Translations under genes and position numbers: made by a program
Part shown: one piece after another, positions 58,675-64,000 of the stretch
Layout of the letters: each line of letters starts with the position of its first letter
Numbering within the stretch: the stretch's first letter is position 1
Notes under the pieces: model-generated
What the model saw: the letters and a program-made list of their open reading frames with translations, nothing else
Databases searched by the model: none
Told to the model about the DNA's origin: nothing
Source of the DNA: CAYLQA01 sp964385695
GTDB lineage: Bacteria; Desulfobacterota; Desulfobulbia; Desulfobulbales; Desulfurivibrionaceae
Direction: 5' to 3'
DNA length: 64,000 nucleotides
NCBI GenBank assembly: GCA_964385695.1
Contig: CAYLQA010000004.1
Location: forward strand, 1-64,000

Positions 58675-59601
58675 CTATAACACCCCTTCCAAATAACAGC
58701 CGTTCTCCCGGGTGATACCCGCCTGAAGGATAATCGGCTCGTACCTGGCCATAAAGCCGCCGTGGGAATCAATATACATGGGATGGTACTCGGGCCGGAC
58801 GACCCGCACCCTTTTATACCCCTCGCCCTTGGCAATCTCGCAGACTTTTTTTAAGACATACCCCCTTGGGTCCATCTTCAGCTTTGCTGCCAAGCGCGCA
58901 TAATTACGACTGCGATTTTTCTGATCACCAAACACCCTTTGACCCTGCATGGTGATGACAACGATTTCGCTGTTTAGGGTATCCAGAAAAAAGCTGGCCT
59001 TGGCAATATAGGTGGAATCCGTACCATGGGGATTTTGCTCATCCTCCCTGGCGACATAACAGCAGATGCCGAAATGATCCTCGGCGGATCCTTCCTCCAT
59101 GAGCATCTTGATGCCGTTACCCAGGCTGACCGCCCCGCCGTAATTCTTCAAAAACTCTCCCCGGGCGGCCAAGGTCTCATGGATGATGCGGCCGTTATTT
59201 TCAAACTGGGCAACGCTCTCGGCTAAGGTGTCTTTATCAAGCCCGTGCAAAAGAAAGTAGGGCCCGGGGTAGCAGGCGTGATCGCTGTCCATGAGCGGCT
59301 CGGCATAATCCTGCATGGCATGGGACATGGCGCGGGAATATTTTTTTATCTTGGTGGCATCGGACAGGCTGTGAAAACCATGCTCGAGCAGGATCATCAC
59401 CAACTCGATATATTCGGAAAAACAAAGACCGTGCAGGGTCTGTACCATTTTTTCTTGACGCCCGCTTGCCGGATCCGCCTTCTGATAGCTCTCGCTCACG
59501 GAATAGAGCGAGGAGTCAAAGAGGTCCTGGTCAAAGCAGGAGGGATCGATGATATACTCCTCGATCCTATCGGCAAAACTTCTTTCGTTTATCTTGGTCA
59601 T
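58675..59601 (-). CDS. Uncharacterised protein, possibly VirK/YbjX (DUF535)-like
   Basis: 308 residues from the ATG at 59601, which has CCAGGAATTGG upstream; an in-frame ATG 20 codons earlier lacks a ribosome site. It is soluble and mostly alpha/beta. The C-terminal half (SFFLDTLNSEIVVITMQGQR, RLAAKLKMDPRGYVLKKVCE, YKRVRVVRPEYHPMYIDSH) follows the order of DUF535 proteins, with an N-acyltransferase-like feel. The resemblance is weak and the name is tentative. Confidence 0.5.
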   Translation of the reverse strand: MTKINERSFADRIEEYIIDPSCFDQDLFDSSLYSVSESYQKADPASGRQEKMVQTLHGLCFSEYIELVMILLEHGFHSLSDATKIKKYSRAMSHAMQDYAEPLMDSDHACYPGPYFLLHGLDKDTLAESVAQFENNGRIIHETLAARGEFLKNYGGAVSLGNGIKMLMEEGSAEDHFGICCYVAREDEQNPHGTDSTYIAKASFFLDTLNSEIVVITMQGQRVFGDQKNRSRNYARLAAKLKMDPRGYVLKKVCEIAKGEGYKRVRVVRPEYHPMYIDSHGGFMARYEPIILQAGITRENGCYLEGVL

Positions 59602-59740
59602 TTCCAATTCCTGGATAGTGCATTCGTCCCCTCCAGGTCCATAATGCATTTCATTAAACATAAGGTGTTAAAGGTTCTTTGGCAATCGTTGACTTGAGAA
59701 TCACCTTGTACAAGCAAGGAGAACATGGCAAAAGGACAGG

Positions 59741-60994
59741 ATGGCTAAAACAAAAATCATCATAATCGGCGCCGGAGCAGCTGGCCTGATGGCAGCCGGA
59801 TGCGCGGCCCGGGCAGGCGGTGAGGTCCTTGTTCTTGAAAAAAAGAAAAAACCGGGCCGCAAGCTCTGCATCACCGGCAAGGGGCGCTGCAATATCACCA
59901 ACGTAGCCGAGGTGCGGGAGTTTATTGCGCATTTTGGTAAAACAGGCAACTTCCTACGCCAGGCTTTTGCCCGTTTCTTTAATACCGAATTGATGGATTT
60001 TCTTTCCGGACTTGGCCTGGCCCTGGTCACCGAGCGCGGCGGCCGAGTCTTCCCGAAAAGCGAAAAGGCCTCGGATGTGCTCAAGGTCCTGCTCAAATGG
60101 ACCGGAGCGCATGGGGTAACCATCCGGCCCGAATCAACGGTGAGCAAATTCATCGTTAAAGAGCAACGGGTCTGCGGGGTCGTCTGCAATGGCCAGAAGA
60201 TCGAAGCCGATGCTGTTATCCTGGCCACCGGTGGGGCCTCCTATCCTCTGACCGGCTCCACCGGCGACGGTTATATGCTGGCCGAGTCCTGTGGCCACAG
60301 CATCAAACCCATTCGCCCGGCCCTGGTGCCGCTCGTGACCGCAGGGAACATTACCAAAGAGATGGCCGAACTCAACCTGCGTAATATCAAGGTCCGCATG
60401 CTCATCAACGGCAAAAAGGCGCAGGAGGAGTTCGGCGAGTTGATCTTTGCCAAGTACGGGGTCACCGGCCCGGTCATCCTCACCTTGAGTGGGTTGGCGG
60501 TAGAGGCCCTGCAAAACGGTAAAAAGGTGGAACTGCTCATTGACCTCAAACCCGCCCTGGATGAAAAAAAGCTGGATGCCCGCCTGCTGCGCGATATCGA
60601 AAAAAGGGGCAAGGAAGAGATGAGCAGTCTCCTGCGCGGTCTGTTGCCCAAAGAGATGGTGGATGTTTGCCTCAGCCAAACCGATATCCCGGCAAACCGT
60701 ATGGTGCATAGCCTGGGCGCAAAAGAACGCAAACGGTTACGCATGTGGCTCAAGGAGTTCCGCCTGGAGGTCACCGGGCACAGGCCCCTGGCCGAGGCCA
60801 TTGTTACGGCCGGTGGCGTGGAAACCAAGGAGATTGAACCAAAAACCATGGAGTCCCGCCTGACCAAGGGCTTATTCATTGTGGGCGAGGTGCTGGACAT
60901 CCAAGGCGACACAGGTGGATATAATCTGCAAGCCGCTTTTTCCACGGGCTGGCTGGCAGGACAAGCCGCCGCCAAGGTAGGAACAAGATCATGA
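59741..60994 (+). CDS. NAD(P)/FAD-dependent oxidoreductase of the YhiN/HI0933 family
   Basis: 417 residues. The FAD motif IIIIGAGAAGLMAAGCAARA lies at residues 6-25, followed by the family signature PGRKLCITGKGRCNITN near 40, ILATGGASYPLTGSTGDGY near 165 and GEVLDIQGDTGGYNLQAAF near 385. This flavoprotein family is widespread but has no proven reaction. It lies upstream of arfB and overlaps it by four nt (ATGA). Confidence 0.93.
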   Translation: MAKTKIIIIGAGAAGLMAAGCAARAGGEVLVLEKKKKPGRKLCITGKGRCNITNVAEVREFIAHFGKTGNFLRQAFARFFNTELMDFLSGLGLALVTERGGRVFPKSEKASDVLKVLLKWTGAHGVTIRPESTVSKFIVKEQRVCGVVCNGQKIEADAVILATGGASYPLTGSTGDGYMLAESCGHSIKPIRPALVPLVTAGNITKEMAELNLRNIKVRMLINGKKAQEEFGELIFAKYGVTGPVILTLSGLAVEALQNGKKVELLIDLKPALDEKKLDARLLRDIEKRGKEEMSSLLRGLLPKEMVDVCLSQTDIPANRMVHSLGAKERKRLRMWLKEFRLEVTGHRPLAEAIVTAGGVETKEIEPKTMESRLTKGLFIVGEVLDIQGDTGGYNLQAAFSTGWLAGQAAAKVGTRS

Positions 60995-61404
60995 TCGCCA
61001 TCAGCAACTCCGTTGCCATTAGCGAGAGCGAGATAGAGATCAGCGCCATCCGCGCCCAGGGTGCCGGGGGGCAGAATGTAAACAAGGTCTCAAGCGCGGT
61101 ACACCTGCGCTTTGACATCCGCGCCTCTTCCCTGCCGGACTTTTACAAGAACCGCCTGTTAAACCTTGCCGATCACCGGATCAGCAAGGAGGGTGTGATC
61201 GTTATCAAGGCCCAGCAATCCAGGAGCCAGGAGGCCAATAAAGAGGAGGCCATTGCCCGCTTGGTGGCCCTGATCCGCAGCGCCGGTGTCACGCAAAAAA
61301 AGCGGCGTCCTTCAAAACCAAGCCGCGCTTCGCAAAAAAAGCGGGTGGACAAAAAGGTCAAACGCGGCAAGACCAAATCCCTCAGGGGTAAGGTGCAGTA
61401 TTAG
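60991..61404 (+). CDS. arfB: ArfB/YaeJ, alternative ribosome-rescue peptidyl-tRNA hydrolase
   Basis: 137 residues. The release-factor-like GGQ loop, IRAQGAGGQNVNKVSSAVHLR, lies near residues 22-42. The C terminus is a basic tail (KKRRPSKPSRASQKKRVDKK), which in ArfB enters the mRNA channel of stalled ribosomes. The enzyme hydrolyses peptidyl-tRNA on non-stop ribosomes. Its start overlaps the YhiN-type gene. Confidence 0.93.
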   Translation: MIAISNSVAISESEIEISAIRAQGAGGQNVNKVSSAVHLRFDIRASSLPDFYKNRLLNLADHRISKEGVIVIKAQQSRSQEANKEEAIARLVALIRSAGVTQKKRRPSKPSRASQKKRVDKKVKRGKTKSLRGKVQY

Positions 61405-61419
61405 GAGATTGCTTTTCGT

Positions 61420-61872
61420 ATGAAGATCTGGGTCGATGGTGATGCCTGCCCCAAGCCGGTCAAAGAAATTCTTTACCGGGCTGCGGAACGGCTTAAGATT
61501 GAGCTGGTGCTGGTGGCCAACAGTTTTCTGCGTACCCCACCCTCCCAGGTAATCCGTTCGGTTCGGGTTGCTGCCGGGCTTGATGTGGCGGATAATACGA
61601 TCGTCAAGGAAATGGACACAGAGGATCTGGTCATCACGGCCGACATTCCACTGGCAGCCCAGGTGATCGAGAGGGGCGGGCATGCTATCAACCCGCGGGG
61701 GGAATTGTACAGCCAGGAAAACATCCGGGAACGGCTCTCCATGCGGGACTTTATGGATGAACTTCGGGGAACAGGAGTGGAAACCGGCGGCCCAGCCTCA
61801 TTCAATAAGCAAGACACCCAGTCCTTTGCCAACCAACTGGACCGTTTTTTAACCCGGCACAAAAAATCTTAG
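61420..61872 (+). CDS. YaiI/YqxD family protein (DUF188)
   Basis: 150 residues with the family core MKIWVDGDACPKPVKEILYR at the N terminus and DLVITADIPLAAQVIERGGH near residue 68, followed by NPRGELYSQENIRERLSMRD. The fold is PIN-like/NYN-related, so a nuclease role is suspected but not shown. AGGAG precedes the ATG by 12 nt. It follows arfB by 15 nt. Confidence 0.93.
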   Translation: MKIWVDGDACPKPVKEILYRAAERLKIELVLVANSFLRTPPSQVIRSVRVAAGLDVADNTIVKEMDTEDLVITADIPLAAQVIERGGHAINPRGELYSQENIRERLSMRDFMDELRGTGVETGGPASFNKQDTQSFANQLDRFLTRHKKS

Positions 61873-62477
61873 GAGAAAAACCTCTCCGCCTCTTCGCGGC
61901 GCAACGATTCCGTAAACTGTTCCATGCGGTCAACCGCCTCGTTATAGCCGCCTTCCCCTTCTTCGGGTTGGGGCTTTTCCTGGGTTTCCTCCATGGCCGG
62001 GGTAAGCACCTGGTTCAACTCCCGTTCCACCGAGTTGAGCTGGTTGCAAAAGAGCAGAAAGTTGGTCTTATTCTCGTACGTTTCCCGCAACAGATCCTGG
62101 TACTCAGCCCCATCCCGGCTCAGCAATTCCTGGAAATGACAGACCAAAATCTCCATAAACCTGATGTACACCTTAAAGGCCGACTCCGGCAACTTGGCTG
62201 TCTTGGCCAGCGTGCCGCAGTCCGGGTCCCCACCTCCCTCTACGGCCTTGCGGGCCGCATCCAAAGCGCGCTTACGGCTCACCATATAGTGATGAACAAA
62301 CTCCTCGCAGCCGGTTTTATAGCGATCTTTCTGATAAAAATAATAGACAAAGATAATGGGGATAAGAATCATCCACACGCTGAGTTGCGGATTGGGAATC
62401 AACTTGGTTGCCAATCTGTGGGCAAAACCTGTTTCGTATTCTTCGATGAGATCATATTTCTCGTCTAAGCTGGTCAT
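61869..62477 (-). CDS. Hypothetical protein with one transmembrane helix
   Basis: 202 residues from the ATG at 62477 (AGG upstream); a 22-codon extension looks non-coding. A helix PQLSVWMILIPIIFVYYFYQ lies near residues 30-50, followed by a large soluble helical domain with many charged residues (KRALDAARKAVEGGGDPDCG, FKVYIRFMEILVCHFQELLS). The C terminus is acidic (EETQEKPQPEEGEGG). It is convergent with the YaiI gene and overlaps it by four nt. No family recognised with certainty. Confidence 0.65.
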   Translation of the reverse strand: MTSLDEKYDLIEEYETGFAHRLATKLIPNPQLSVWMILIPIIFVYYFYQKDRYKTGCEEFVHHYMVSRKRALDAARKAVEGGGDPDCGTLAKTAKLPESAFKVYIRFMEILVCHFQELLSRDGAEYQDLLRETYENKTNFLLFCNQLNSVERELNQVLTPAMEETQEKPQPEEGEGGYNEAVDRMEQFTESLRREEAERFFS

Positions 62478-62594
62478 ATGTTTTCCTGGGGTGCAGCGGT
62501 GCGACTTGATCACACGGCGATTGCTCGTTACTTCGGTTTGCAATAGTGTAGCATGGGAGAGAGACGATTAATACAGACAACTGCTCAGGACAAC

Positions 62595-63179
62595 TTACCC
62601 ATCGAGCAGGATTAAGGTCGACTCCACCAGCTTACTCAGCATCTCCTCGGTAAACCCGGCCGTGGCCAGCACCACGATGCCGGAGGCTGTAGCGGCAATG
62701 GCAGTGGCAACCTGCTCAGAGTCCAGCCCCTTGGGCAACTCACCCTTTTGCACACCATCTTCAAGCACCTTTGCGATAAGTTCCTGCTCCACACCGAACA
62801 GGGCCGAGGCCATCTCCCGGGTTGTCTCATCATGCTGCTTGCTTTCCAACACCGATAGGATCACCAGACAACCTGCCGGGGTGCTCTTGTCAAAACTGAA
62901 ATCAAGCACCGCGGCCAGCCAGTTTCGCACAATCTCCCGACTCGTTCGCCCCTGTTCGATAATGGTGCCCAGCATCTTCTTGACCCCGTCCACATAGAGG
63001 GCCAGGCTCTTTTGGAAAAGGCTGCGCTTATCACCAAAGGCGTTATACAGGCTGGTGCGTTTGAGACCGGTGGCCGTTTCCAGATCTTGTATGGAGGTGG
63101 CGCCGTAGCCCTTTTCCCAAAAAAGCGCCATAACGGTTTCAAGAACCTGCTGCTCATCAAATGCCTTACTCCGTCCCAT
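62595..63179 (-). CDS. TetR/AcrR family transcriptional regulator
   Basis: 194 residues from the ATG at 63179 with AAAGGAGGCG upstream. The helix-turn-helix FWEKGYGATSIQDLETATGL followed by KRTSLYNAFGDKRSLF is standard for TetR N-terminal domains. The C-terminal ligand domain resembles the TetR_C_16-type group seen in many AcrR-like regulators (STPAGCLVILSVLESKQ). It is divergent from the cytochrome gene at 63421, which is a possible target. Confidence 0.92.
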   Translation of the reverse strand: MGRSKAFDEQQVLETVMALFWEKGYGATSIQDLETATGLKRTSLYNAFGDKRSLFQKSLALYVDGVKKMLGTIIEQGRTSREIVRNWLAAVLDFSFDKSTPAGCLVILSVLESKQHDETTREMASALFGVEQELIAKVLEDGVQKGELPKGLDSEQVATAIAATASGIVVLATAGFTEEMLSKLVESTLILLDG

Positions 63180-63420
63180 CTCGCCTCCTTTTTTACCGAT
63201 CGGAACAAAAATACCTTGACACTCAAACTTCAAGAGTGGTTTATTGTACCATACGTTACAAAAAAGATACTCATATTGATTCTATGTCCCTACTTATTAT
63301 CTCGCAGCCTGTCAAAAGAAATCCGGTGGACACCCATATCCGCCCAGCTGCGCAACTATATAGTAACACCCAACAAACCCGCAGTACCTGTTCCCGTATG
63401 AGATGCAGGAGGAAGGAGTT

Positions 63421-63819
63421 ATGAATCGACTGTGTATTACCTTGGCAATTCTCCTGGTGGCGATCACGGCACTGCAAGCCCAGGCCCGGCCTCAGATCCG
63501 TTTTGATAAAGCAAGCGAAACCTGCCGGACTATTGGAGACGGCCCCCTGGAGTGGGAGAGTCGCGCATGGGGAGAAGGCGGCAAGCAATTCAAGCAGGTC
63601 TGCCAGAGCTGCCACTCAAGAAGTAATGACAAAGGGGCCCCCTTTCTCTGGAGCGAGTCAAAGACCTCCAGAGGCTGGAACAGGGTCTTTTACAAAAAGT
63701 CCGCAAAATGCGCCAAAGACGGCTCCTGGGATGTTCTCAGCCAGGAACAAAAACGTATGGTCAACGATTATCTGTATCGCTGGGCTGCCAACAGCCAGGA
63801 CCTGAACGACAACTGCTGA
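63421..63819 (+). CDS. Small periplasmic monohaem c-type cytochrome
   Basis: 132 residues with a signal peptide (cleavage AQA near residue 22). A single haem motif, VCQSCHS (CxxCH), lies near residue 61. Cysteines at about 36, 92 and 132 (ETCRTI, SAKCAKDG, NDNC at the C terminus) are also present. No clear distal Met in the usual place was found. Similar small cytochromes with W-rich tails (SRGWNRVFYKK, YLYRWAAN) occur near sulfur-metabolism genes. The ATG at 63421 follows AGGAGGAAGGAG. Divergent from a TetR gene. Confidence 0.8.
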   Translation: MNRLCITLAILLVAITALQAQARPQIRFDKASETCRTIGDGPLEWESRAWGEGGKQFKQVCQSCHSRSNDKGAPFLWSESKTSRGWNRVFYKKSAKCAKDGSWDVLSQEQKRMVNDYLYRWAANSQDLNDNC

Positions 63820-63870
63820 CGCTGATCGGCAGCTCCCAGTTTGGGAGAAACTCAACAGAGCTTTCCTTGT

Positions 63871-63910
63871 GATGCCGGGCTCCCTTCTCAACTGCCCTTT
63901 GCCCGGCATC
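63871..63910. other. 10-bp inverted repeat after the cytochrome gene
   Basis: GATGCCGGGC (63871-63880) pairs perfectly with GCCCGGCATC (63901-63910) over a 20-nt loop. It lies 52 nt past the cytochrome stop. Without a U tract it is not a standard terminator, but it may protect the mRNA end. Confidence 0.5.
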
Positions 63911-64000
63911 ATGATCCCTCGGGAAGGAGCAGGGACACCCCTCTATGCCCAAACCCCCGTCTCTGTTCCTTCCCTTCTTTCCCTTCCCTCCCCTAACAAT

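Noticed and set aside
1..64000. CRISPR arrays, prophage, insertion sequences, rRNA operons
   Set aside because: No regularly spaced repeats, phage structural genes, transposase genes or rRNA sequence seen; only REP-like palindromes and mosaic repeats.

Overview
The window looks like chromosome from a sulfate-reducing or sulfur-disproportionating member of the Desulfobacterota, most plausibly of the Desulfobulbales type. The case rests on three things: a complete aprBA-qmoABC locus (APS reductase plus its quinone-linked electron donor complex), nitrogen fixation accessory genes, and a selenocysteine pathway gene together with a selenoprotein. The order-level placement is inference from gene content; the anaerobic sulfur metabolism is firm.

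Layout. 1-8.1 kb: tRNA-Thr, then qmoC, qmoB, qmoA, aprA and aprB, all on the minus strand, with a terminator between aprA and qmoA and a strong sigma-70 type promoter far upstream of aprB. 8.4-12.6 kb: a YkgJ-like cysteine-cluster protein, a sensor histidine kinase and a cobalamin/radical SAM protein. 12.6-29.6 kb: a division and cell wall (dcw) cluster on the minus strand, in transcription order mraZ, rsmH, ftsL, an ftsI homologue, murE, murF, mraY, murD, a small CxxC protein, murG, murC, murB, ftsQ, ftsA, ftsZ. ftsW is missing from its usual murD-murG slot, and the FtsI homologue has lost all three transpeptidase motifs. 29.9-31.7 kb: typA. 31.7-37.4 kb: a repeat-rich stretch with a LOG-family protein, a degenerate tandem GGDEF/TPR protein and selA. 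37.4-48.5 kb: an unknown protein, nifV, modCBA-modE with a ModE operator, a porin-like protein, and a nifE-nifN-nifB-nifX-like operon with a -24/-12 promoter and a NifA-type upstream site. nifHDK are not here. 48.9-54.2 kb: small genes of redox and stress flavour on the plus strand, ending in a selenocysteine-containing peroxiredoxin, followed by a convergent Nif11-like small protein. 54.5-64 kb: mostly small uncharacterised proteins plus a YhiN-type flavoprotein, arfB, a YaiI/YqxD protein, a TetR regulator and a c-type cytochrome.

How the genes work together. AprBA reduces APS to sulfite, and QmoABC supplies electrons from the menaquinone pool. NifE/NifN, NifB, NifV and ModABC cover FeMo-cofactor assembly, homocitrate supply and molybdate uptake. 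SelA charges tRNA-Sec, which is needed to read the in-frame UGA of the peroxiredoxin gene. MraZ probably autoregulates the division cluster through TGGGN repeats next to its promoter.

The most unusual signal is the joint loss of ftsW and of FtsI catalytic residues in an otherwise intact dcw operon. It implies that septal peptidoglycan synthesis is carried out by enzymes encoded elsewhere, with the local FtsI homologue kept as a non-catalytic scaffold. The best-supported recoding event is the UxxC peroxiredoxin with a bacterial SECIS-like hairpin. Both are readings of the sequence by eye; no database search was possible.
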